NCBI GenBank assembly: GCA_964415245.1
Contig: CAYQAJ010000055.1
Coordinates: 1 to 22,366, forward strand
Source: CAYQAJ01 sp964415245
GTDB lineage: Bacteria; Planctomycetota; Planctomycetia; Pirellulales; Pirellulaceae
DNA length: 22,366 nucleotides
Reading direction: 5' to 3'
Below the pieces are notes generated by a model, which saw only the letters and a list, made by a program, of their open reading frames with translations, did not search any database and was not told where the DNA came from. The translations under genes were made by a program, and so were the position numbers. Shown piece after piece: positions 1 to 8,073 of the stretch (position 1 is its first letter; every line of letters starts with the position of its first letter).

Positions 1-1
1 C

Positions 2-547
2 GAGCTGTACGGGCCCGAGTCGCGCACACCCGGCACCTTCGCGGCCAATTGCCTGTTGGCCCGGCGGCTGGTCGAGCGGGGCGTGCGGTTCGTGCAGTTG
101 TTTCATCGCGGCTGGGACCAGCACGTCCACCTGCCCGAACAAATCACGCTGCAATGCCGCGACACCGACCAGGGCTCGTCGGCCTTGATCGCCGATCTGG
201 CGCAGCGCGGGCTGCTGGACGACACGTTGGTCGTGTGGGGCGGCGAGTTCGGCCGCACCGTCTACTGCCAGGGCAAGCTCACCGCCGACGACTACGGCCG
301 CGACCACCATCCCCGCTGCTTCACCGTCTGGCTGGCCGGCGCGGGAATCCGCGCGGGCACGAGCTACGGCCAGACCGACGACTTCAGCTACAACATCACG
401 GGCGATGCGGTACACGTGCACGACCTGCACGCTACGCTGTTGCATCTATTGGGTATCGACCACACGCGTCTGACGTTTAAGTACCAGGGCCGCCAGCATC
501 GGCTGACCGACGTGGCCGGTGAAGTGGTATCGGGCGTGCTGGCGTAG
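2..547 (+). CDS. DUF1501 family protein, C-terminal part
   Basis: The frame is open from the first bases of the window, so the start lies upstream; 181 residues and the stop are visible. The opening residues (YGP, then PGTFAANCLLARRLVERGVRF), the VVWGGEFGRT block, the GRDHHP block and the closing VHVHDLHATLLHLLG segment followed by a GR-x-RLTDV tail are typical of the planctomycete DUF1501 family, which has an alkaline-phosphatase/sulfatase-like fold. Members are usually exported through a Tat-type signal and often sit beside a DUF1553/DUF1549 cytochrome-type partner. Neither the signal nor such a partner is visible here, because the upstream DNA is missing. The enzymatic activity of the family is not established. 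The gene converges on the phosphatidyltransferase gene, with 90 bp between the two stops. Family assignment is confident; function is not. Confidence 0.9.
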   Translation, partial: ELYGPESRTPGTFAANCLLARRLVERGVRFVQLFHRGWDQHVHLPEQITLQCRDTDQGSSALIADLAQRGLLDDTLVVWGGEFGRTVYCQGKLTADDYGRDHHPRCFTVWLAGAGIRAGTSYGQTDDFSYNITGDAVHVHDLHATLLHLLGIDHTRLTFKYQGRQHRLTDVAGEVVSGVLA

Positions 548-572
548 CCGGCCTTCACGGCCCTTACAACCT

Positions 573-608
573 GACGCGGAGACACGGCGACACGGAGACG
601 CGGCGATT
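573..608. repeat. Short tandem GACACGG/GACGCGG repeat
   Basis: Between two convergent stops the sequence repeats variants of a short G-A-C-A/G-C-G-G unit (gacgcgga, gacacggc, gacacgga, gacgcggc). It looks like a degenerate simple repeat. It does not form a clear hairpin and is not coding in either strand. No function can be assigned. Confidence 0.5.
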
Positions 609-637
609 CCGCCGCTTTCGACTGTCCGCTTTTAGCG

Positions 638-1255
638 CTACAGTTTCGCCCGGATGCGGAAGAAGCCGCTGGCCAGCTTCAGCGCCAGCACGGCGTTGAA
701 CAGCCACACCACGTAGTTGATCGTGTCGGGCCACCAATACGTTTCCACCACCATCCAGCCGTACACGAAGAACCGCGGCCGCACGACCCAGTGGTAGGGA
801 ATGCCCATGGCGTTACGGACCATGGCGAATCCGACCACGATCGTATAGAGAAAGATGTAGACGCCGCCGGTCAGCACGTCGATCACGTGCGGCTCGGCCG
901 CCATCAGCGTAATCGTGGTGATGGCCACGACCATCTGGTCGGTCATCGTGTCGGTGAAGGAACCGCGGCGCGAAGCGGTTTCGGTAAATCGCGCCAGCGC
1001 GCCGTCGACCGCGTCGAGGGCCACGTGCACCGCCAATGCCGCAAAAGCCGCCGCTTTCATCCAGAACCAGAGCGGACAAAACGCTAGCCCGACGATCAAC
1101 GAGGCCAGCGTCACGTGATCGGCCCGCACTCCCAGCCGCACCAACAGCTTTAGCAGCGGGGCCAGCAGCCGCCCCCGCACCCGCTGCGACCACTGCATGG
1201 CCGAGCGTTCGCCGGCCGAGTAGCAGTCGGCACCGGGCTGGGGGGAATCGCTCAT
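638..1255 (-). CDS. CDP-alcohol phosphatidyltransferase family membrane protein
   Basis: The protein has 205 residues from the ATG at 1255; an in-frame ATG at 1303 would add 16 residues that look non-coding. Family members transfer a phosphatidyl or related group from a CDP-alcohol to a second alcohol in the inner membrane, making phospholipid head groups. The complete signature D-x2-D-G-x2-A-R-x8-G-x3-D-x3-D is present (D81, D84, G85, A88, R89, G98, D102, D106), so the metal- and CDP-binding site looks intact. Hydrophobic helices flank it at about 48-78 and 108-145, with another near 176-198. The acceptor alcohol cannot be read from sequence; phosphatidylglycerophosphate, phosphatidylserine or inositol-phosphate synthases are all possible. 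It lies downstream of the ABC permease in the same direction, but 213 bp of repeats separate them, so co-transcription is uncertain. Confidence 0.88.
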   Translation of the reverse strand: MSDSPQPGADCYSAGERSAMQWSQRVRGRLLAPLLKLLVRLGVRADHVTLASLIVGLAFCPLWFWMKAAAFAALAVHVALDAVDGALARFTETASRRGSFTDTMTDQMVVAITTITLMAAEPHVIDVLTGGVYIFLYTIVVGFAMVRNAMGIPYHWVVRPRFFVYGWMVVETYWWPDTINYVVWLFNAVLALKLASGFFRIRAKL

Positions 1256-1283
1256 GTTGCGCGGTGGCGGACTGCAAGTAAGC

Positions 1284-1462
1284 AATGACGAATGACGAAG
1301 CACGAATGACGAAGGAATGACGAATTTCCCAATGACGAATACGGAATCGGTGAACCGCCCGATCGGCGATCTCTGCCGAAACAGTCGGCATCGGGACCCT
1401 TCGTCATTCGGATTTCGACATTCGGGGTTCCTTCGTCATTCGCGTCTTCGTCATTCGTCATT
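1284..1462. repeat. Inverted clusters of AATGACG heptamer repeat
   Basis: Five copies of aatgacgaa lie at 1284, 1291, 1305, 1316 and 1331. Four copies of the reverse complement, ttcgtcatt, lie at 1400, 1432, 1447 and 1454. The closest copies overlap with a 7-bp period. The two clusters face each other across about 60 bp and could pair as a long imperfect hairpin or cruciform. They fill most of the gap between the ABC permease stop and the phosphatidyltransferase start. A related unit, aatgaccaa, occurs at 22187-22202. The spacing is far too short for a CRISPR array. Confidence 0.8.
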
Positions 1463-1468
1463 TTCGCG

Positions 1469-4000
1469 CTAGTACTCTTGCCGCTCGATGTAGACGCACG
1501 TAATCGTGAGCATTACGACCATGAAGATCAGGCCGCTCCACACGGGCGCCCAGGGATGAAGAATCTCGATCTGCGCGGCGGAGTCGGTTGACGCCTTCCC
1601 CTCGGCGGTATCGCGCCGCGTGAGAAGGTACTGGATTGTCTTGTACGTCTCGCCGGGCTTGGGAAAAACCGTGTACACTGGCCGCACGGCATAACGATAC
1701 GCCCATTCGCCCCAGTTCATGGGCGCCTCCAGCCGTTGCTCGAGCTTCAGCGGATCGAGCCGGTATTGGCTGATGCGAGTGGTGCGATCGGCCACGAGCA
1801 ACTGATCGTCCGAGAGGAATACGGCGGTCGAGATATCCCCTTGGCCGCTGACGCGCGGGCGAGAAACCTTCCCCTCCCGGGCGTCAACGAGCCACAGCTT
1901 GCGGTTGGAAAACAGGACGGCGAACCACCTCCCCTGCGGCGCCGCTGCAATCACGAGGGGGCGGCTCCGCTCTTCGGGTTGGAACGTGTCGCGGACGGCG
2001 AGCGACTCGCGATCAATCAACATCAGGGTGCCGTCGGAGCGTCCCGCCAGCAGGGACTCGCCGCTGAAGCCCAGCACGACGGCCGACTCCGGGTCAATTT
2101 CATTGAGCGCCGCTGTGTCGCGGCGGACGTAGATTCCTTGCTCGTTCGGCGCCAAAAGCGCAAGCGTGCCGCGGCTGTAGACGGAAAGCTCGCCGGTGTC
2201 GGGGTTCATGGCCACCGCCCAGGGGTCGCGCAGCCGCAGCGGCGAAGTCGGACCGGCAGGCTTGTAGAGATCGATCTCTGGCTCGGTAGCGACGTCTTCT
2301 TCGGTGGCGGCAAATGGGTCCCTGTCCGGCGCGACCCCTTGGTTTTCCGGCTTGTCGGATTCACTATCCGACGCATCCTTTTCGTCGTCCGGCCTGTCGG
2401 ACTTATCGTCTTGTCCGTCGGACGGGTTCGTCTTATTGCCGCTTGTCGAATCCGTGCTTTCCGTGCGAGTCGCTTTGAGGGCGCCACGAGGGGGAACAGC
2501 GGTTCCCTCTTTCGGTGCCGGTGCTTCGAGCGCCTGTTCCAGCGCCTCGGGATCGATCCGCAGCAAAATACCCAACCGAGAGAGCACGACCAGATCGCCG
2601 TTCGAATCGGTATAGATGCCGGCGCTGGCCAGGGGCGCCTCGCCGACCTGTTTCTCCGAGTAATCGCCGCTGGTTGTCGAGGCCACCAGCGCCTCGCCCA
2701 GCGATCCCGTATAGCGAATGCACAGTAGGCGGTCGTGCCGGGCGTCGTACACCAGGTCGCGAGCGGGAACGAATGCCATCATCCGTGCAAACGAGGGGAG
2801 ATTCCGTTTCTCCGGCGTCATGAAGGCTTCGTCCCACGTGCCCTCCTCCGCGTTCCAAACGTATGTCAGACCGCGCATGTCGCTGAAGGCGACCGTATCG
2901 CCCGCCGGTACCACGTTCACTACCCGGCGGGTTTCCAGCAAACCGCGCCAGAACAGCTCGACCCAGCCCACGGTGAAACAGGCGGCCCAGAACAGGATGG
3001 CAGCGACGATGGCCATAATCGTGTTGCGCCACGTGATGGCTGCCGCTGCGGACACCGTGTAGTAGATGGCGAACACGAAAACAAAAAGCGGAATCGCCAA
3101 CAACAGCTCCTTGCTCCACAACCCCAGTCGAAAGCCCAGGATGAGCCACAGTCCGCCGATCAGGTACACGGACAACAACAGCATAAACGCGCAGCCGCCG
3201 AGAAACTTCGAGAGAAACAACAGCGTCCGCGATACGGGCTTGCTCAACAGCAGACTGATGGAGCCGGGCTCGAGCGTCTGCGGAATGATGGGAGCCGTCA
3301 CCAGAATCCCCACCAACAAGCCAATGGAGAGCAATCCCTTATCGAGGAGAAAGGGGAGATAGCCGTGAATCGTGTCGGCCAATTGCGCGCGACTCACGGC
3401 GAGCGGTTCGCCCGTGTCCCATATAAAGTACGACGGGATGATCGACGTGGGAGGGCTGCTCCGCAGCAACCCGCGAAAGCCCGACTCCAACATGAGCCGG
3501 TTGAATCGGGCCGCCTCATCGTCCGACAGCGTGTCGATGCCGCGCTTGTGTAAGGCGCTGGCTTCGTCGTCCATGTCGACATGTGCCCAGGTCTCTTCGT
3601 CGTAGAAGTCCTTCTGTTGGATGACATCATTGAGAGATGCAACCAGGCTGTCTCGTGCCTGCAGCACGATGCTGAGCTGGAGGTAGGGGTTGGCTGCCTC
3701 TTCGTCCGCGGGGGGTTCGATTGCCTGTATGAGCTGTTGTTGCAGCGACTCGTCGAGACGCCGCCAAACGCGTCGCTCGGGCGACGGCTTGTCCTCTTGT
3801 CCCTCTTCGACCAGCCGCGTGATGAATGCCAGGGGATCGACTACGTCTTCCGACCGGAGGCGGGTTGTCGACTGTTCTTTGTAGCCCACCGGCGCCAGAC
3901 CGAGTAACAACAACGTGATCAGAAACAACATCACGTACAACACACGCGACGCCAGCGCCGCACGAAACGAATCCTTAATCACCGCCAGGTAGGGCCGCAT
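1469..4000 (-). CDS. ABC-2 type permease with inserted beta-propeller-like domain
   Basis: This 843-residue protein is the membrane half of an ABC-2 exporter. Hydrophobic segments lie near 18-38, 222-243, 259-290, 299-322, 327-350 and 819-838. The segment reading EPGSISLLLSKPVSR (about 244-258), which follows the second helix, is characteristic of ABC-2 permeases. Residues 40-215 form a large soluble loop. Residues about 355-810, between the fifth and last helices, form a second, much larger insert. It has repeated beta-rich units (for example around 417-432, 455-482, 595-620, 640-675, 683-710 and 720-748) like a WD40/YVTN-type propeller. A low-complexity Ser/Asp/Lys linker at about 508-575 interrupts it. 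Ordinary ABC-2 permeases are 250-550 residues. The gene starts 2 bp after the ATPase stop, so the two are almost certainly co-translated. The substrate is unknown, and the propeller assignment rests on pattern only. Confidence 0.85.
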   Translation of the reverse strand: MRPYLAVIKDSFRAALASRVLYVMLFLITLLLLGLAPVGYKEQSTTRLRSEDVVDPLAFITRLVEEGQEDKPSPERRVWRRLDESLQQQLIQAIEPPADEEAANPYLQLSIVLQARDSLVASLNDVIQQKDFYDEETWAHVDMDDEASALHKRGIDTLSDDEAARFNRLMLESGFRGLLRSSPPTSIIPSYFIWDTGEPLAVSRAQLADTIHGYLPFLLDKGLLSIGLLVGILVTAPIIPQTLEPGSISLLLSKPVSRTLLFLSKFLGGCAFMLLLSVYLIGGLWLILGFRLGLWSKELLLAIPLFVFVFAIYYTVSAAAAITWRNTIMAIVAAILFWAACFTVGWVELFWRGLLETRRVVNVVPAGDTVAFSDMRGLTYVWNAEEGTWDEAFMTPEKRNLPSFARMMAFVPARDLVYDARHDRLLCIRYTGSLGEALVASTTSGDYSEKQVGEAPLASAGIYTDSNGDLVVLSRLGILLRIDPEALEQALEAPAPKEGTAVPPRGALKATRTESTDSTSGNKTNPSDGQDDKSDRPDDEKDASDSESDKPENQGVAPDRDPFAATEEDVATEPEIDLYKPAGPTSPLRLRDPWAVAMNPDTGELSVYSRGTLALLAPNEQGIYVRRDTAALNEIDPESAVVLGFSGESLLAGRSDGTLMLIDRESLAVRDTFQPEERSRPLVIAAAPQGRWFAVLFSNRKLWLVDAREGKVSRPRVSGQGDISTAVFLSDDQLLVADRTTRISQYRLDPLKLEQRLEAPMNWGEWAYRYAVRPVYTVFPKPGETYKTIQYLLTRRDTAEGKASTDSAAQIEILHPWAPVWSGLIFMVVMLTITCVYIERQEY

Positions 4001-4002
4001 GG

Positions 4003-5070
4003 TCAGTTATCCGTTTTGCGAAAGAACTGCATGAATGCCGCCTCCAAGGTCAGGCGGCGGCGGCTGAGGCCAACGATGCTCACGCCCGCACGACGCAGCG
4101 CGTCGATCAATCGGTCGACGTCGGCCTGGCTCGCCGTGCGCATCGTAAAGCTGAATTGCCCTGTTTCGACCTGCTGCCAGTTGGCAATGGCTTGACCCGC
4201 TAGAACGCTTCGCACGGCCCGCTCGTCGCCCGCGAGCTGCATATCGACTTCGAGCGCGGGAGGCGCTTCTTCAGCGGTGGCGACGGCTTCGACCGCGACC
4301 ACTTCCTCGGCACCACCCACCCGCGCCGGCTTGGCCCGTGTCGCCCGAGTGCCAGCCGCGGCGCTCTTTCTCAAGTGCGCTTCGATGTCGTGCACCGGCC
4401 CCACGTACCTTAGCTCGCCCCGGTCGAGAATTGCCACGCGATCGCACACCAGCTCCACCTCTTGCAGTAGGTGGCTGTTGAGAAACACGGTCGCTCCCTT
4501 GTTCTTGAGTGCCGTGAGCGTGGCTCGCACCTCGACGCGGCCCACCGGATCGAGTCCGTCGGTCGGTTCGTCCAACAGCAAGAGCCGCGGCTCGTGCAGC
4601 ATGGCCTGGGCCAGCCCCAAACGCTGCAGCATCCCCTTGGAGTATTGGCCGATGCGGTCGCGGGCCCGGTCGCGCAGCCCGACCAGTTCGAGCAGCTTTT
4701 CACGTCGGGCGTGCACTTCGCGCGTGGGGAGGTTGCTCAGGTTGCCGTAGTATTCCATCGCCGTGTAACCGGTCAGATGGCGTGGCATGATCATGTTCTC
4801 GGGCAGATAGCCGACGCTGCGCCGCGCGGCGATGCTACCGGCCGGATGGCCGAGCACGGACGCTTTCCCACCAGTGCGGCTGATGATGCCCAACAGAATC
4901 TTGATGAACGTCGTCTTGCCGGCGCCGTTAGGGCCCAACAGGCCGAACACCTCGCCCTGTCGCACTTTGAGCGAAATGCCCTTGAGCGCCTCGATGCTGC
5001 GCTGGCGCAACAGGCCACTGTTGTATACCTTGCGAAGGGAGTGGACTTCAATGGCGGGCAAATTGGACAT
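4003..5070 (-). CDS. ABC transporter ATP-binding protein
   Basis: This is the 355-residue nucleotide-binding subunit for the adjoining permease. The start chosen is ATG at 5070, giving MSNLPAIEVHSLRKVY; the frame stays open for 71 more codons upstream, but they lack a family match and run towards the end of the kinase gene. Walker A is GPNGAGKT (46-53). The Q-loop position reads GYLPE with Glu91, common in ABC-2 exporters. The signature is YSKGM (143-147) in place of LSGGQ, Walker B is LLLLDEPT (163-170) with D-loop GLDP, and the switch His is H200. All ATPase motifs are present, so the subunit should be active. After an Ala/Glu-rich linker (about 235-270), a C-terminal domain (about 272-340) resembles the accessory regulatory domain of DrrA/NatA-type ATPases. 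The gene is immediately followed by the permease gene. Confidence 0.93.
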   Translation of the reverse strand: MSNLPAIEVHSLRKVYNSGLLRQRSIEALKGISLKVRQGEVFGLLGPNGAGKTTFIKILLGIISRTGGKASVLGHPAGSIAARRSVGYLPENMIMPRHLTGYTAMEYYGNLSNLPTREVHARREKLLELVGLRDRARDRIGQYSKGMLQRLGLAQAMLHEPRLLLLDEPTDGLDPVGRVEVRATLTALKNKGATVFLNSHLLQEVELVCDRVAILDRGELRYVGPVHDIEAHLRKSAAAGTRATRAKPARVGGAEEVVAVEAVATAEEAPPALEVDMQLAGDERAVRSVLAGQAIANWQQVETGQFSFTMRTASQADVDRLIDALRRAGVSIVGLSRRRLTLEAAFMQFFRKTDN

Positions 5071-5221
5071 CAGCGGCGCAAAGCGATGGTGAGATTTGGA
5101 GCAATGTAGGTCCTGCTTGCCGAGCAGTACCCAATAATCCGCGATGCAGACACTCACGTCAACGGTAGCGGGCACTCGGATGCTGCGCCTGCCGGCCACT
5201 TCCGCGCCTGGTAGCGAACGG

Positions 5222-5243
5222 CCGCACGAAAACCGTCGTGCGG
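5222..5243 (-). terminator. Hairpin after the LRR kinase gene
   Basis: Arms ccgcacga (5222-5229) and tcgtgcgg (5236-5243) pair perfectly around a six-base loop. On the minus strand the hairpin begins 18 nt after the TGA at 5262-5264. There is no clear U-tract, so it may be a processing or 3'-end stabilising hairpin rather than an intrinsic terminator. Its position supports 5262 as the true end of the kinase gene. Confidence 0.5.
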
Positions 5244-5261
5244 AGGTGCCACGCGACGCGC

Positions 5262-6910
5262 TCACATGCTCGTGATGCGGCACCGCGGCAGCGTGGCGTG
5301 CANNNNNNNNNNNNNNNNNNNNNNNNNNNNNNNNNNNNNNNNNNNNNNNNNNNNNNNNNNNNNNNNNNNNNNNNNNNNNNNNNNNNNNNNNNNNNNNNNN
5401 NNACGTCGGTGCCGTGCAGGTACAACCGACGCAGCCTGGTGAGACCGCGGAACCGCGCCAGATCGCTGTCGGTCACCAGGCGATTGTACTCCAGGCCGAT
5501 CGTTTCCAACTGGAACATGCCGCTGGGCAGGCTGTCCATGTGCTTTACGGCGACGCGGTTGTCTCCGCGGCACACTATCACGCTCCCCCCGATCAAGAGG
5601 ACCCACTGGGCCACGTCGCGATCGAGCGAGCAGTCGGAAAGTTGGTGGCTCGCCCAATCGGCACGCCGGACCGGGGCGCTGCGATCGCCCGTCACGTCGC
5701 GCGTCGATCCGCTGGCCAACGAGGCGGTGGCCGACGACCGGTGCAGACGTCCATCGGTCGGCGACGACGCCTCGGACACCGTGCCGGGAAGCCGTGACAA
5801 TTCCCCTACGCCGCCGGGCGGCTCCGCAGTGTGCCGTTCCGAACCACGCTGCCCGGTACCGCGCCCTTTGAGCGGCACGCCGCATCGGCCTAACGCTGCA
5901 ATCACTTCGTTCATCGACTGGAAGCGATCGTCCGGCCGTTTGGCCAGCATCCGCGCGAAGGCGGCATCCAATTCGGGAGTCGCGCCGGCGATGCGGCCCG
6001 CGCTCAGCGACGGGATGGGCGCATCGCGATGGGCGATCAGCGTATTGGTCACCGTGTCGCGCTGGAAAGGCGACTCGCCCAGCAGCAGGTAGTACAACGT
6101 GCAGCCGAGCGAGTAGATGTCGGAGCGATGGTCGGCGTCGCGGGTGTCGTCGGCTTGCTCGGGAGAGATGAAATCGGCGGTGCCCAGCGCCTGGCCCTCG
6201 TGCGTCAGCCGCCCCGAGACGGTGCGTCCGGTTGCGCCGACGTTCTCCTCCAAAAGCGCTAGCCCCAAGTCGAGCAGCTTGATCGCGCCCGAGCGATCGA
6301 CGAGCAGGTTCGACGGCTTGACGTCGCGGTGGATCACGCCCTGGCGATGGGCGTATTCGAGAGCCTCGGCAGCCTGCAAGACGTAATCCACGGCCCGATC
6401 CACCGGCAGCCGGCCGCGCTCCCGTACCTGGAACTCCAAATCCCAACCGTCGACGTACTGCATCACCAGGTAATGCGTACCATCGCAATCGCCGGCGTCG
6501 TACGCCGACACGATGTGGGGATGCTCCAGGCGGGCCAACGCACGCGCTTCGCGCAGAAACCTCTCTTTCGCCTGCGGCGAAAGCGACGCCGTGGCGGAAA
6601 GCAGCTTGAGCGCCACCACGCGCCGCATGCGTCGGTGTTCGGCCCGGAACACGTGGCCCATGCTGCCCGAGCCGAGCGCATCGAGAATCACATAATCGCC
6701 GATGACGAGCCGCTGCGCGCGGGCGCTGCACAGCACGCCCGCCTGATATTCGGTCAGCTTGCCCAGCCGCACAAATTCCCGCGCCAGCAGGATTCCGTCG
6801 GTCACGGTCGTCATGGAAACAATTCGCCTGCGCAACACGTCGATCTCGTCGCGGGTCATCAGACCGCTGGAGCTGAGCGAGTCGACGAACTGTTCGACGG
6901 TAAAGGCCAT
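5262..6910 (-). CDS. Ser/Thr protein kinase with leucine-rich repeats, interrupted by gap
   Basis: Start is ATG at 6910 (MAFTVEQFVDSL). Residues 1-70 are the helical segment that precedes many Pirellulales kinases, ending GDYVILDALG. The kinase domain (about 72-340) has P-loop GSGSMG (80-85), catalytic Lys102 in VALKLL, HRDVKPSN (HRD 194-196), DLG in place of DFG (214-216), GTADFISPEQ and a GCTLYYLL segment. It should be catalytically competent. A Ser/Gly-rich linker (about 345-425) leads to a 'DRDVAQWVLLIGGSV' module and leucine-rich repeats that run into 100 Ns. No convincing membrane helix is seen. After the gap, the frame ending at 5262 reads HATLPRCRITSM and stop, matching the usual end of planctomycete LRR proteins; the other frames do not. 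The gap therefore changes the apparent frame, and the number of repeats is unknown. Confidence 0.85.
5303..5402. other. Assembly gap (100 N)
   Basis: Exactly 100 Ns, the conventional length for a gap of unknown size. It falls in the leucine-rich repeats of the kinase gene, where repetitive sequence may have stopped assembly. No overlap is seen between the flanking ends. Confidence 0.98.
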
Positions 6911-7338
6911 AACGACGTATGAGGCGGCTGGCAGGAAAGGAACGTACGTCGACGAGCGAGGTCCTGGGATATCCCTACGCGCGTGTGCCGGGCACGGATC
7001 GGCCCCGCTGCCACGGCAGGCGGAAACACGCATTATAGGAACCGTGCACCGGCCGGGGCAATCACTAAGTGCCGATCTAAGAACCGTCCGGGGACTGGCG
7101 CACGTCTCGAAAGTACCGAGGCAACGGGTGCCTGTCCACTTCTCCGATCGGTTCTTGGACAAACTCGAAATGGTCGATCGCCAAACGGGTTGTTCGATGA
7201 ACTGTGGTTCCCCGGAAGTTGCAAGAGAATCGTCGTTCCGAGGCAGCCTCAGCGACGCCACGCCAGCTCCGGTTTCGCATTTTCGTGATCGGCTGGAAAA
7301 CGGAACATTCGGCAAACACAGATGATACAATCTCCGGC
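6911..7338. other. Divergent intergenic region, LRR kinase / sigma factor
   Basis: These 428 bp separate two divergent gene starts (kinase at 6910, sigma factor at 7339) and should contain the promoters of both. I could not find a convincing housekeeping -35/-10 pair. A gggtgcctgtccacttc stretch near 7128 resembles a short repeat scattered in planctomycete genomes, but only one copy is present here. No RNA gene or conserved small ORF was recognised. Open frames exist on both strands but have no family resemblance. Confidence 0.5.
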
Positions 7339-7935
7339 ATGTGCGACGTCACGCGTATCTTGCAGCAAATCGAATCGGGCGACCCGTCCGCCGCGGAGCA
7401 ACTATTGCCACTGGTGTACGACGAGCTGCGCAAGCTCGCCGCCGCGCGGATGGCGCAGGAGCAACCTGGCCAGACGCTCGAAGCGACGGCATTGGTCCAC
7501 GAGGCGTACGTGCGGCTGGTCGACGTCGAAAACTCCCAACAGTGGAACAGCCGCGGCCATTTCTTCGCCGCCGCGGCCGAAGCCATGCGCCGCATTCTGG
7601 TCGAAAACGCCCGCCGCAAGCGCACCGCCAAGCGAGGGGGTGATCTGGTGCGCCACAACTTGGATGAAGTCCAGGTAGCTGCACCCGAGCTGGGGGAAGA
7701 CCTTGTGGCTCTCGACGAAGCGCTCGCTCGACTCGCGGCGAAAGACCCGGTCAAGGCCCGGCTCATTGAGCTGCGTCACTTTGCGGGCCTGACGGTCGAA
7801 GAGGCGGCCCAAGTGCTCGGCATTTCGGTGACAACCGCCAACCGGTATTGGGCTTACGCGCGGGCCTGGCTTCACCAGGAAATCACTTCTGGCGGTCGGG
7901 GCGGCCCGGGCGATTCGTCGCCGGCAACAAAATGA
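7339..7935 (+). CDS. ECF-type RNA polymerase sigma factor
   Basis: The protein has 198 residues from the ATG at 7339. A GTG at 7204 would add 45 residues with no family resemblance. The N-terminal half (about 15-100) is sigma region 2: LLPLVYDELRKLAAARM, then QTLEATALVHEAYVRLV, then GHFFAAAAEAMRRILVENARR. This matches the planctomycete/acidobacterial 'ECF sub-family' sigma factors (TIGR02999-like). Region 4 (about 125-180) has LIELRHFAGLTVEEAAQVLGISVTTANRYWAYARAWL, a helix-turn-helix for -35 recognition. Such sigma factors are commonly found next to Ser/Thr kinases instead of a classical membrane anti-sigma factor, and no anti-sigma gene is visible here. The kinase gene begins 138 bp downstream in the same direction, so they probably form an operon. 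Target promoters are unknown. Confidence 0.93.
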   Translation: MCDVTRILQQIESGDPSAAEQLLPLVYDELRKLAAARMAQEQPGQTLEATALVHEAYVRLVDVENSQQWNSRGHFFAAAAEAMRRILVENARRKRTAKRGGDLVRHNLDEVQVAAPELGEDLVALDEALARLAAKDPVKARLIELRHFAGLTVEEAAQVLGISVTTANRYWAYARAWLHQEITSGGRGGPGDSSPATK

Positions 7936-7951
7936 AATATCGGGTGGGATG

Positions 7952-7965
7952 ATTCGGGCCCGAAT
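7952..7965. promoter_or_regulatory. 14-bp perfect palindrome after the sigma gene
   Basis: The sequence attcgggcccgaat is perfectly self-complementary and lies 17 bp after the sigma factor stop. It could be an operator for a dimeric regulator or half of an RNA structure. There is no second copy in the window, so the assignment is only suggestive. Confidence 0.3.
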
Positions 7966-8030
7966 ATCGCACTGTAGGATGAAGCGGTTGCGACCGCCCC
8001 TTCTTGCCTCCCGGCGATTTGCGCGGGATG

Positions 8031-8049
8031 CCGTCGCGCTGCGCGACGG
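8031..8049 (+). promoter_or_regulatory. Strong hairpin before the WD40 kinase start
   Basis: Arms ccgtcgcg (8031-8038) and cgcgacgg (8042-8049) enclose a three-base loop. The stem ends 24 nt before the kinase ATG, and an AAGG at about 8063-8067 could be the ribosome binding site just after it. There is no U-tract. It may act as an RNA processing or attenuation element that sets the sigma/kinase ratio; this is inference. Confidence 0.4.
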
Positions 8050-8073
8050 GAACGCCCGTATAAGGTCATCCCC

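Noticed and set aside
1284..1462. Possible CRISPR array
   Set aside because: The units are 9 bp with spacing of 0-20 bp and occur in both orientations; there are no 25-40 bp repeats or uniform spacers and no cas genes.
5159..5302. Kinase reading frame continuing to a stop at 5159
   Set aside because: The translated tail is Arg/Cys-rich with no LRR pattern, while the alternative frame ends with a typical LRR C-terminus at 5262.
6911..7338. Remnant of a transposase in the divergent intergenic region
   Set aside because: A short stretch resembles repeats seen near REP-associated elements, but no transposase motif or second copy is present.
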